From a bacterium (GTDB taxonomy: Bacteria > Spirochaetota > UBA4802 > UBA5550), in contig JAAENB010000730.1 in the NCBI GenBank assembly GCA_024224995.1, positions 1 to 10,727 on the forward strand: a DNA stretch of 10,727 bases, written 5' to 3'. A model generated the notes under the pieces. It saw only the letters and a program-made list of their open reading frames with translations, made no database searches and was not told the origin of the DNA. Below are positions 1 to 6,098 of the stretch, in pieces (position 1 is the first letter of the stretch; every line of letters starts with the position of its first letter). The position numbers were made by a program, and so were the translations under genes.

Positions 1-134
1 CACAATCTGCGGAGGCATCACTCCGGCCATAGCTTACATTCCGAATTACGTTTTGCAGAATATTGGGACACGACCGACCCGGTGTAGCAGGGAAAGAATT
101 GATCAGCAACTTAATAGCATTGCGAGCTGCATCT

Positions 135-224
135 GGCCTTGAAGTATCCCCCTCTTCTAAATGTGAGGACTGTTTGAGCAACGCGAGTTCCGCAGCATTT
201 AGAAGAGGGGGATGCTTCAAGGCC
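135..224 (-). repeat. Long hairpin element, copy 1
   Basis: Positions 135-163 and 196-224 are inverted repeats of 29 nt. They pair at every position, with 28 Watson-Crick pairs and one T/G (145/214) that becomes a G-U wobble in plus-strand RNA. The 32-nt loop (164-195), read on the minus strand, begins CTGCGGAACTC and ends TCAAACAGTCCTCA. The same core occurs in copy 2 at 10596-10627 on the plus strand, so I assign this copy to the minus strand. The inner ten stem bases (CTTCTAAATG on the minus strand) are also shared with copy 2 apart from one compensated A/T to G/C change. The outer stem arms are unrelated. It is not a standard terminator, because no T-run follows on either side. It is probably a structured intergenic repeat or mobile hairpin. 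Confidence 0.85.
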
Positions 225-310
225 CGCGCACAAGCAAAATTTAGCTTTTTAAGAGAGGCTGGCCGATTTCATGACGGCGTGTCCTTTAAAGTGGTACATC
301 TGTTGTATTG

Positions 311-365
311 TTATTCTCTACATAACAAATGTTATATTATTCTCTTTTATATAACAAATGTTGTA
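311..365. promoter_or_regulatory. Tandem palindrome repeat, possible operator pair
   Basis: Two imperfect direct repeats (311-336 and 337-365) each carry TTATTCTCT followed by ATAACAAATGTT. The first contains the palindrome ATAAC-AAAT-GTTAT (322-335). The second (351-365) has the same left half and a slightly degenerate right half. The centres are about 29 bp apart, close to three helical turns, which would suit two dimers binding on one face of the DNA. The nearest downstream gene is the histidine kinase, about 140 nt away. No regulator is identified, so an operator role is inferred from symmetry and spacing only. Confidence 0.4.
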
Positions 366-503
366 TGCTTTTTTTTCAGGTTTGCGATTCCTGCTGCTTT
401 TTAAATAATTCTCTTTGGATTCATTTTATGACTTGACTGGTAACTAATAAAGTGTGGTTGTGTCTTTATTAAATCTACTCAATTAACTTCGAGAGGCATC
501 CCT

Positions 504-1553
504 ATGTCCCACAAGACGAACCCGCGCCGGGAAAAACAAATATCTGCATATGAGGAAATTGAATATCCGGATGAAAACCCGCTTTCTTTTTTTAATGCCA
601 TTACCGAAACAGTTCTGGTAATAAACAGGGAAGGGACCATTCTTGCCGTTAATGAAGCCGGGGAGCGGAATATGGGAATACCCGGGAATGAGCTCTGCGG
701 CCGGTCTATTTATGAGTATTGTACGCCGGAGGTTGAGAAAGCCAGGAAATTAAATGTCAAGAAAGTTGTTCATTCCGCGCAGGCAATACGGGTTGAGGAA
801 GAACTGGGAGGAAGGATTCTGGACAGCAATCTCTATCCCCTGGTGAATAAACAGGGCACGGTGGAATCTATTGTCATTTTTTCCAGGAACATTACGGAAG
901 GGAGACTGTTGAAGCAGGAGATTGTCCAGGTAAGCGACGATGCCAGGCAGATGATAGGGCATGAGCTCCATGATGAGCTGGGCCAGGTTCTTACGGGAGT
1001 TGCTTTCAGGGTAGCGGCTCTTGACAAAAAAATGAAAAAAAAATACCAGTCCGATATAGCCGATTTACGGGATATTGCCGCCCTGGTGAATGATTCTATC
1101 CGAAAAGTCCACTATCTTTGCAAAGGATCCCATTGTATACAAATGGATTATGGGGCGCTTGAAGGAGCGATCAGGACCATGGCCGCAGATGTTGAGAATA
1201 TGTTTGATATTTCCTGCCGGGTAGAGTGTATTATTTCTGAGCAGGAGAGTGACGTGGAAGCCGGGGAGGCAACCCATCTTTTTTATATAGCCATGGAATC
1301 GGTTACAAACTCAATAAAACATGGCAAAGCAAAGAAAATTATTATCCGCTTTGTTCGCGACAGCTCCGGCTTCCACATGTCCATATGTGACAATGGGACC
1401 GGGGAAAACGCTGATATCGGTCTTTATCCGGGAATGGGACTGCATATTATGAAATACCGGGCTGAGATCATTGGAGCGAGATTTGAGACATCTTATTCGA
1501 GCCCTGAAACCGGCTTTGAGATTAATGTCACAAAGGAATATTTTGAGGAATAA
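504..1553 (+). CDS. PAS-domain sensor histidine kinase, NarX/DegS/LiaS type, soluble
   Basis: A 349-residue cytoplasmic histidine kinase that should autophosphorylate and pass phosphate to a response regulator, most likely the product of the next gene. A PAS-like sensor domain spans about residues 25-135. It is followed by a HisKA_3 dimerisation helix with the H-box IGHELHDELGQ (151-161), where His156 is the expected phospho-acceptor. The HATPase domain shows the N-box ESVTNSIKH (265-273, with Glu265 and Asn269), DNGTG (296-300) and the lid GMGLHIM (310-316). No membrane segment is visible, so the signal is probably sensed inside the cell. Cysteines at 65, 73, 206 and 211 could matter for redox or metal sensing, but that is speculation. 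The ATG at 504 is preceded by GAGAGG (491-496), spaced 7 nt. The family is clear; the signal is unknown. Confidence 0.93.
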   Translation: MSHKTNPRREKQISAYEEIEYPDENPLSFFNAITETVLVINREGTILAVNEAGERNMGIPGNELCGRSIYEYCTPEVEKARKLNVKKVVHSAQAIRVEEELGGRILDSNLYPLVNKQGTVESIVIFSRNITEGRLLKQEIVQVSDDARQMIGHELHDELGQVLTGVAFRVAALDKKMKKKYQSDIADLRDIAALVNDSIRKVHYLCKGSHCIQMDYGALEGAIRTMAADVENMFDISCRVECIISEQESDVEAGEATHLFYIAMESVTNSIKHGKAKKIIIRFVRDSSGFHMSICDNGTGENADIGLYPGMGLHIMKYRAEIIGARFETSYSSPETGFEINVTKEYFEE

Positions 1554-1651
1554 TCTACCCCTGCCTGCCGTATATTTAACCCCACAAAGTAAATTTATCA
1601 CAAAAAAAGTATCACCGAAGTGGTTAGTTGCAAAACTAATGATATCCGTGA

Positions 1652-1680
1652 TTGACAGATCTTAAAAAATACATTATGAA
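1652..1680 (+). promoter_or_regulatory. Sigma70-like promoter for the response regulator
   Basis: A perfect TTGACA (1652-1657) is separated by 17 bp from TATGAA (1675-1680), a 4/6 match to the -10 consensus. Transcription would begin near 1687, about 85 nt before the regulator ATG. It lies in the 218-nt gap between kinase and regulator, so the regulator can probably be expressed independently of the kinase. Confidence 0.55.
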
Positions 1681-1694
1681 TAAGCATCGAATTT

Positions 1695-1767
1695 AAAGGA
1701 GACAGGTTTACTGAACACCGGAATTGTATATGATTTGCATGGATGTTTGTTTGGTTTAAATTTTTAA
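1695..1767 (+). promoter_or_regulatory. Orphan Shine-Dalgarno and possible 18-codon leader frame
   Basis: AAAGGAG (1695-1701) is a very good ribosome binding site, but no ATG, GTG or TTG stands at a usable distance from it. The only codon correctly spaced is CTG at 1711. It opens an 18-codon frame ending at TAA 1765-1767, just 4 nt before the regulator ATG at 1772. The regulator itself has no recognisable binding site. A non-standard CTG-started leader peptide coupled to regulator translation would reconcile these facts. Equally, the AAAGGAG may be accidental. Confidence 0.25.
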
Positions 1768-1771
1768 TAAA

Positions 1772-2428
1772 ATGATTAGTGTAATGATAGTTGACGATCA
1801 TCCGGTTGTTCGAGAAGGATTGGTAAAGTTGTTTGAAAACGAGGATGATATTGAGATTTGCGGTGGGGCTGATGACGCGAATGTGGCTATTCGTTTTATT
1901 GAAAAGCTGAAGCCAGATGTTGTAATTGTGGATATTATACTGAAAGGGTCGGCTAACGGGCTTGAACTGGTACGGGCAATCAGCCAGCGTTTCCGGAATG
2001 TTGCAACCCTGGTTTTTTCGATGCTCGATGAGGTAACCTACGCGGAACGCTCACTTCAATCCGGAGCCCGTGGATATATTGCTAAAAATGAGGCCCCTGA
2101 TGTTATAATTGAAGCCATCCGGAAAGTTCATAAGGGAGAGCTGGTTATTAGTAAAAGCATTGCCGACAATATTGACCTGAAACTTGTCCATGGACCGGGA
2201 GATGGGAAAGAACCAACTGTTGATCTTCTAACAAACAGGGAACTGGAAGTCTTCCGCTTAATGGGGAATGGATATGAAACAAAAGAAATCGCTCAAAAAT
2301 TGAATTTAAGCAAACATACGATTGAAACCCATCGCAGGAATATTAAAGAGAAATTGAAAATCCGGAATAATAATGAATTGATAAAAACAGCCGCCCAATG
2401 GATAATTTCCGACAAAAAGAACCACTAG
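1772..2428 (+). CDS. NarL/FixJ-family response regulator, REC plus LuxR-type HTH
   Basis: A 218-residue DNA-binding response regulator and the likely partner of the upstream kinase. The receiver domain (about 2-120) has the acidic pair Asp8-Asp9, the phospho-acceptor Asp54 (in VIVDIIL), the switch residue Ser83 and the conserved Lys105 (in YIAKNE). The C-terminal LuxR-type helix-turn-helix (about 150-212) opens with LTNRELEVFRLM (153-164) and includes the recognition segment LSKHTIETHRRNIKEKL (179-195). NarL-type output domains normally bind DNA after phosphorylation-driven dimerisation. I keep the ATG at 1772. An in-frame ATG at 1784 (MIVDDHP) is also possible, and neither has a clear ribosome binding site directly upstream. 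Family assignment is firm; target genes are unknown, although the adjacent polysaccharide module is a candidate. Confidence 0.93.
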   Translation: MISVMIVDDHPVVREGLVKLFENEDDIEICGGADDANVAIRFIEKLKPDVVIVDIILKGSANGLELVRAISQRFRNVATLVFSMLDEVTYAERSLQSGARGYIAKNEAPDVIIEAIRKVHKGELVISKSIADNIDLKLVHGPGDGKEPTVDLLTNRELEVFRLMGNGYETKEIAQKLNLSKHTIETHRRNIKEKLKIRNNNELIKTAAQWIISDKKNH

Positions 2429-2447
2429 TCCCGGGACTCTCCTTTTT
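2427..2447 (+). terminator. Weak terminator-like palindrome after the regulator
   Basis: The perfect 12-bp palindrome AGTCCCGGGACT (2427-2438) begins in the regulator stop codon and is followed by CTCCTTTTT. As a hairpin it offers only a four-pair stem with a CCGG loop, so termination would be weak at best. Confidence 0.3.
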
Positions 2448-2475
2448 CATCCTAAAATTAAATGAAATTTCAGTC

Positions 2476-2519
2476 TTGACAAAAACAGGCCTGTAAATGA
2501 CCCTGTAATCTTCTATACT
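2476..2519 (+). promoter_or_regulatory. Probable promoter and operator region of the epimerase operon
   Basis: TATACT (2514-2519) is a good -10 box placing the start near 2526, 28 nt before the epimerase ATG. At the proper 17-bp spacing its -35 would be CTGTAA (2491-2496), which is weak and overlaps the perfect palindrome ACAGGCCTGT (2485-2494). A perfect TTGACA at 2476-2481 has no -10 at the right distance. A weak -35 overlapped by a palindrome suggests an activator- or repressor-controlled promoter. Confidence 0.4.
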
Positions 2520-2553
2520 TAAATACACTTATGTACAGGTTGGCTCAGTTATA

Positions 2554-3603
2554 ATGAAAATTTTAGTAACCGGAACTGCCGGATTTATCGGTTTTTTTAC
2601 CGCAACATACCTGCTTGAGCGGGGAGATAGTGTGGTTGGTATTGACAATATCAACGATTACTATGATCCGAATCTAAAACACGGCCGTTTAACAGAAATG
2701 GGAATAAACACCCGGGAGCTTGAATACGGCAAATCTCTTCAATCGGACAAATATGAAGGGTATTGTTTTTTGCAGCTTGCCCTGGAAGACAGGGAAGGTC
2801 TTGCTGCTCTTTTCAAGGAGCACAAATTTGATGCCGTATGCCACCTGGCCGCCCAGGCCGGAGTTCGATATTCCATTAGCAATCCATATCAATATATCGA
2901 TTCCAATATTATGGGATTTATGAATATCCTGGAGTGCTGCCGGTTTAATCCCGTTTCCCATCTTACCTATGCCAGCAGTTCATCGGTCTATGGGCTGAAT
3001 GAACAGATGCCGTTTAAAACATCTCATAATGTAGATCATCCGGTGAGCCTCTACGCGGCCACTAAAAAATCAAATGAGCTCATGGCTCATTCCTATAGCC
3101 ATCTCTATGGGGTTCCAACAACGGGTTTGAGATTTTTTACCGTATATGGTCCCTGGGGAAGACCCGACATGGCCTATTTTCTTTTCACCAGGGCTATCCT
3201 GGAAAACAAAGCGATCGATGTGTACAATAATGGCCACATGGAAAGAGATTTTACCTATATTTCAGATATAGTTGAAGGAGTTGTCCGGGTTCTTGATTCT
3301 CCTCCCCTGGGGAACAAAAATTGGAGCGGCATGGAGCCCGATCCGGCAAGTTCCGGGGCGCCGTATAAAATATATAATATCGGTAATAATTCACCGGTAA
3401 AATTAATCGATTTTATAGAAGCTATTGAACAGGCCCTTGGGAAAGAAGCACGGAAAAATTTTCTTCCAATGCAGCCGGGGGATGTGCTTGCCACCTATGC
3501 CGATGTCTCGGGCCTGGTTGAAGACCTGGGGTATAAACCAGCGACCCCGGTTACGGATGGTATTGCTTCTTTTGTCGCGTGGTATAAAAAATTTTATGAA
3601 TAA
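2554..3603 (+). CDS. NAD-dependent epimerase, probably UDP-glucuronate 4-epimerase
   Basis: A 349-residue extended short-chain dehydrogenase/reductase. The N-terminal Rossmann fold carries TGTAGFIG (6-13) for NAD binding and DNINDYYDPNLKHGRL (31-46), the signature typical of the UDP-glucuronate epimerase branch. The catalytic set is visible as SSSSVYG (141-147), with Tyr167 and Lys171 in YAATKK. GLRFFTVYGPWGRPDMA (191-207) and GHMERDFTYI (227-236) are conserved sugar-nucleotide-binding segments. The expected reaction is interconversion of UDP-glucuronate and UDP-galacturonate in the cytoplasm, supplying precursors for capsule, O-antigen or exopolysaccharide. The length matches the family. The ribosome binding site is poor. 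The last codons overlap the start of the VanZ-family gene by 8 nt. Close relatives act on other UDP-sugars, so the exact substrate is inferred. Confidence 0.88.
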   Translation: MKILVTGTAGFIGFFTATYLLERGDSVVGIDNINDYYDPNLKHGRLTEMGINTRELEYGKSLQSDKYEGYCFLQLALEDREGLAALFKEHKFDAVCHLAAQAGVRYSISNPYQYIDSNIMGFMNILECCRFNPVSHLTYASSSSVYGLNEQMPFKTSHNVDHPVSLYAATKKSNELMAHSYSHLYGVPTTGLRFFTVYGPWGRPDMAYFLFTRAILENKAIDVYNNGHMERDFTYISDIVEGVVRVLDSPPLGNKNWSGMEPDPASSGAPYKIYNIGNNSPVKLIDFIEAIEQALGKEARKNFLPMQPGDVLATYADVSGLVEDLGYKPATPVTDGIASFVAWYKKFYE

Positions 3604-3946
3604 GGAATATGTGTATCTTCTTGCGCTCATTGCTGCTGCCGCGGCTATTATGGTATTGTCGGTAATTCCCGATGTGGGAGAAGGGCTCAATTCCGGGTGG
3701 TGGAAACACCTGCTGGCCTATTTTGTTTTATCGATGATTAGCGGTTTGTATTTCAGATCAAAACAGTTCCGCTATTCCCTGGTCCTGGGGACGGCCCTTG
3801 CTGTTTTGTATGGTACCGGCATTGAGTTTATCCAGTTAGCAATACCATACCGTTCTTTCCAGCTCACGGATATGCTGTTCAATTGTACCGGAGCCTGTAT
3901 GGCGCTGATTCCGCTTCTCTATTGTTCCGGGAAAAAGATAATTTAA
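3596..3946 (+). CDS. VanZ-family integral membrane protein
   Basis: A 116-residue membrane protein whose ATG (3596) overlaps the epimerase stop in ATGAATAA, so translation is probably coupled. The hydrophobic profile suggests about four membrane helices (roughly 5-24, 38-53, 61-80 and 91-110). VanZ-family hallmarks are present: a Lys-His pair followed by an aromatic-rich helix (WWKHLLAYFVLS, 35-46), GIEFIQ (75-80), then PYRSFQLTDMLFNCTGA (84-100) with the conserved Arg86, Asp92, Asn96 and Gly99. VanZ was named for low-level teicoplanin resistance in enterococci. Homologues are widespread, often beside polysaccharide or envelope genes, and most have no proven function, so resistance should not be assumed here. 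An upstream in-frame ATG at 3425 lies inside the epimerase gene and is not a credible start. Confidence 0.85.
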   Translation: MNKEYVYLLALIAAAAAIMVLSVIPDVGEGLNSGWWKHLLAYFVLSMISGLYFRSKQFRYSLVLGTALAVLYGTGIEFIQLAIPYRSFQLTDMLFNCTGACMALIPLLYCSGKKII

Positions 3947-3957
3947 AAAGATAATTT
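3932..3957 (+). repeat. Perfect 13-bp tandem duplication across a stop codon
   Basis: AAAAAGATAATTT occurs twice back to back (3932-3944 and 3945-3957). The first copy encodes the VanZ-like C-terminus and the stop codon TAA (3944-3946) spans the junction. The second copy is non-coding. It looks like a recent slippage duplication that lengthened the gap before the next small gene. Confidence 0.8.
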
Positions 3958-3978
3958 AAGTTGTGGAGTTACCCAATT

Positions 3979-4143
3979 ATGAGAGATTTTTTAGAGAGGC
4001 TTATGGAGTTCCTGGGAAGGGGACTGCTCTTTGTTTTACTGGGATGCTTTTTTGTGTTATTGATCCTGGTAATACTCTACCTCATCAAAGCCTTCCTGGG
4101 TATTGATATTTTTCCCGACTCCCATGTGCTTGACTTCTTATAA
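3979..4143 (+). CDS. Small single-pass membrane protein, unknown function
   Basis: A 54-residue protein with an amphipathic, charged N-terminus (MRDFLERLMEFLGRG), one long hydrophobic helix (about residues 16-38, rich in Leu, Val, Ile and Phe) and a short acidic tail with FPDSH. I chose ATG 3979 because GTGGAG (3963-3968) stands 10 nt upstream; a TTG at 3961 in the same frame would precede that site. It lies 32 nt after the VanZ-family gene, on the same strand and before a shared terminator, so it is likely the last gene of the epimerase-VanZ operon. I do not recognise a family. It might be a small accessory subunit or regulator of a membrane complex. Small size leaves some doubt that it is translated. 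Confidence 0.6.
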   Translation: MRDFLERLMEFLGRGLLFVLLGCFFVLLILVILYLIKAFLGIDIFPDSHVLDFL

Positions 4144-4168
4144 ATGAAATATAAATAAGATATAAATA

Positions 4169-4198
4169 AAAAAAGAGGGGAAAAATCCCCTCTTTTTT
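4169..4198. terminator. Bidirectional Rho-independent terminator
   Basis: A perfect 12-bp stem (4169-4180 with 4187-4198, AAAAAAGAGGGG against CCCCTCTTTTTT) closes the loop AAAAAT. The T-run on one strand and the A-run read as T-run on the other make it work in both directions. It sits between the converging operon ending at 4143 and the lipoprotein gene ending at 4220. Confidence 0.9.
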
Positions 4199-4219
4199 GT
4201 GAATCTATCTAACTTTTTA

Positions 4220-5770
4220 TTAGTTGCCTAACTGGTATATTTCGCTAATTTCGGAAGCATCCAGCGCTTTAATGTAAAAGCGAACATCATCAATTGATCC
4301 GTTCCAACGGTATCCGCCGCTATACTGACCGATATAAAAGTCTCCGTTAGAGGAAGTAAATCCCTGGGTAAAAGAATGAACATCGCCGAATTGCTCGCCG
4401 TCCAGGAAGAACGTCACTGTACAGTCAGTGTTGTTTACAATCACTGCGTAGTGGTGCCATTCGCTGTCGGGGAAGTAATACCCGGATTTAATGGTTGATC
4501 CGCCTTCAAGAACAACATCCCACTCTCCGTCGAATGTTCTCATGTGCCATCCGCCTACACGCCGTATGTACGCGCACCGGCTGGTTCCGTTTCCGGAGTT
4601 GAGCCACACGGCAGCGGTAAACACCTCGGCGTTGAATATTACATTGCTGTAAGGGATTTCAACATAATCGTTCTCTCCGTCGAAAGTCATCGCGGAGTTT
4701 CCGATTTTTCCTTCTGTCCACTGAGGACTGCCTGCGAGTGTGCCTGCGTTCCCGTTCCCGGTAGAATCGGAAACTGAAACTCCGGTTCCTTCTTCGAATT
4801 CCCAGTGGCCGGAAAGAGCGCCGTTGCCGGTTATTGAATAAAGAGCGGTAGATACATAACTTGCTTCTTTTCCGTCTACTACAGCAATAGCCTTAAGGGT
4901 CATTGTTGTACCAGCCCCTGCAATAGCGATTGCTTCGCTAAATTGAGGAGAACTCTGTGTTGGCTCGCTTCCATCGGTTGTATAGTGGAAAACAGCGCCC
5001 GTGTCTGAGCATTCAAAAGATACTGCTATATCTTCATCGTAAGTACCTGCCGGAGGATTAAAGCTCGGCAGAGCTGTAAATACTTTTTGTTGTCCTTCTT
5101 TATATAGTTTTTTGATCTTTGAGTCGCTGAGTATTTCTTTGTAGAAACGAAGTTCGTCGATACTTCCTTTCCAACGTCGTAGCTCATTGTACTGGCCAAT
5201 GTAAAGACCGGTTTCGGAATCCTTAACACCATTGGTATATTCATGAACTTCACCGAATTGCTCGCCGTCTACATAAAAAATAACGGTTCCGTTGTCGCTG
5301 TCTTTTGTGTCAACTTTGATGGCATAGTGGTGCCATTCGTTCGCGGGAAAGGTATAACCGGATTTTACTTCATGCATCTCGTCACCGTCTTCGAAGGTAA
5401 TATCGAGCTGTCCTCCGTAGGTCCGTACATGCCATCCGCCGATTTTTCTAAAACAGGCTGCTGTTCTGTTTCCATTGTCATGAGTAAGCCATGCTGCAAT
5501 GGTAAATGATTTTGCGTTAAAAATATCATCGTTATATGGGACTTCAATGAAATCGTTTTCCCCGTCCAGTTCCAGCGCGTAGTCGCCGATTTTTCCGTTT
5601 AACCATGCTCCGCCCGTTAGTGTTCCGTTGTTGCCGTTAGATGATGAGTCTTTAACTGTTGTTCCGCTTCCCGCGTCAAATTTCCAGTGACCTGCCGGAC
5701 CTGAGAAGAATTGGCACCCGGTGGATACAAAGAATGTTGACAGGAGAAGCAATAAAAGTATTCGTTTCAT
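4220..5770 (-). CDS. Lipoprotein with LamG - chitobiase-C-like - LamG architecture
   Basis: A 516-residue exported lipoprotein. The signal peptide MKRILLLLLLSTFFVSTGC ends in a lipobox with Cys19; Ser at -3 is looser than the usual Leu. Two LamG-like (concanavalin-type) domains, about 26-226 and 321-516, are clear internal duplicates: GHWKFDAG and GHWEFEEG, LDGENDFIEVPY and FDGENDYVEIPY, and NEWHHYA and SEWHHYA align in order. Between them (about 235-313) lies a CHB_HEX_C_1-like Ig/Fn3-type module with NPPAGTYDEDIAVSF and HYTTDGSEPT. LamG folds bind glycans or proteins, so a surface adhesion or polysaccharide-binding role is likely. The start is fixed by AAGGGG on the minus strand (5778-5783) and the signal peptide; an upstream in-frame ATG at 5890 is rejected. 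No catalytic domain is visible. The gene has its own promoter and a long leader. Confidence 0.88.
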   Translation of the reverse strand: MKRILLLLLLSTFFVSTGCQFFSGPAGHWKFDAGSGTTVKDSSSNGNNGTLTGGAWLNGKIGDYALELDGENDFIEVPYNDDIFNAKSFTIAAWLTHDNGNRTAACFRKIGGWHVRTYGGQLDITFEDGDEMHEVKSGYTFPANEWHHYAIKVDTKDSDNGTVIFYVDGEQFGEVHEYTNGVKDSETGLYIGQYNELRRWKGSIDELRFYKEILSDSKIKKLYKEGQQKVFTALPSFNPPAGTYDEDIAVSFECSDTGAVFHYTTDGSEPTQSSPQFSEAIAIAGAGTTMTLKAIAVVDGKEASYVSTALYSITGNGALSGHWEFEEGTGVSVSDSTGNGNAGTLAGSPQWTEGKIGNSAMTFDGENDYVEIPYSNVIFNAEVFTAAVWLNSGNGTSRCAYIRRVGGWHMRTFDGEWDVVLEGGSTIKSGYYFPDSEWHHYAVIVNNTDCTVTFFLDGEQFGDVHSFTQGFTSSNGDFYIGQYSGGYRWNGSIDDVRFYIKALDASEISEIYQLGN

Positions 5771-6031
5771 GGAGACACCCCTTAAGTTTAATTTATTATG
5801 TTGACTGAAATACAAGCCATGCGTAAAAACCGTTCCGGTATTTTCGCAGAGTTTACAAAACAGTCTTTTTAAAAAAGTATGTGTTATCACCTTTTTAATT
5901 TTTTATGCGGTTTGTTAATTGTGATAGAAAAATGAGAATGCAGCAGCTCCGGACTTTAGCTGATTTTTATAAAAAATCTTCGGTTTTGCTAAAGCTGGTT
6001 TAACCCGCCTGCGTGGGCTATCTTTTACGTT
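5771..6031 (-). promoter_or_regulatory. Long structured 5' leader of the LamG lipoprotein gene
   Basis: Between the inferred start near 6031 and the ATG at 5770 lies about 260 nt of untranslated leader. It has a nested hairpin: an outer CTTTAGC/GCTAAAG stem (5954-5960 with 5988-5994) around an inner GATTTTT/AAAAATC stem (5962-5968 with 5972-5978). A second hairpin of 12 pairs with two mismatches spans 5821-5832 and 5836-5847. A GC-rich short hairpin lies at about 6004-6017, pairing better on the plus strand. I could not match it to a known riboswitch. It may be a riboswitch, an attenuator or a protein-binding leader. Confidence 0.4.
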
Positions 6032-6037
6032 AGTTTA

Positions 6038-6066
6038 ATAATATAAAAAAAAAAGTCCATCGTCAA
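6038..6066 (-). promoter_or_regulatory. Sigma70-like promoter for the LamG lipoprotein gene
   Basis: Read on the minus strand, TTGACG (6066-6061) is followed after exactly 17 bp by TATTAT (6043-6038). Both boxes match the consensus at five of six positions. Transcription would start near 6031, giving the lipoprotein gene expression independent of the propeller gene upstream. Confidence 0.6.
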
Positions 6067-6098
6067 CATTGAAAAGCGATTTTTTTTATTTTTTTGTG

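Larger units (their letters stand above)
1..503. other. Left-edge region without a convincing gene
   Basis: No supported protein gene lies here. Positions 135-224 hold a long hairpin element and 311-365 a tandem AT-rich palindrome repeat, both listed separately. On the minus strand one frame stays open from 258 to the window edge (about 85 codons). It runs through the hairpin and reads as plausible protein (for example PDAARNAIKLL), but it has no ATG, a stop just upstream at 259-261 and no ribosome binding site. It could be a gene remnant or chance. A plus-strand open frame at 63-404 also crosses the hairpin and is probably spurious. Immediately before the kinase gene the sequence is AT-rich and I find no convincing -35/-10 pair. 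Confidence 0.5.

Noticed and set aside
135..224. Integron attC site or simple terminator
   Set aside because: No convincing attC core sites (GTTRRRY and its partner) are placed at the stem ends, there is no integrase nearby, and no T-run adjoins the stem.
63..404. Plus-strand open frame of 113 codons
   Set aside because: It runs through the long hairpin and the AT-rich repeat, has no ribosome binding site and does not resemble a protein family.
2476..2481. TTGACA as the -35 of the epimerase promoter
   Set aside because: No -10-like hexamer lies 15-19 bp downstream; the nearest good box is 32 bp away.
3596..3946. Glycopeptide resistance function for the VanZ-family gene
   Set aside because: No other van genes are present, and VanZ homologues are widespread in non-resistant bacteria.
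5771..5890. Longer start for the LamG lipoprotein at 5890
   Set aside because: It would place 40 non-hydrophobic residues before a complete signal peptide and lacks a ribosome binding site, while ATG 5768-5770 has AAGGGG upstream.
5995..6031. Resemblance of the minus strand to part of 16S rRNA (CACGCAGGCGG) and to the CACGCA...AAACC part of the c-di-GMP-I riboswitch
   Set aside because: The match covers only a short stretch. Flanking rRNA sequence is absent, and the riboswitch's GGGACGCAAAGCC segment is missing.
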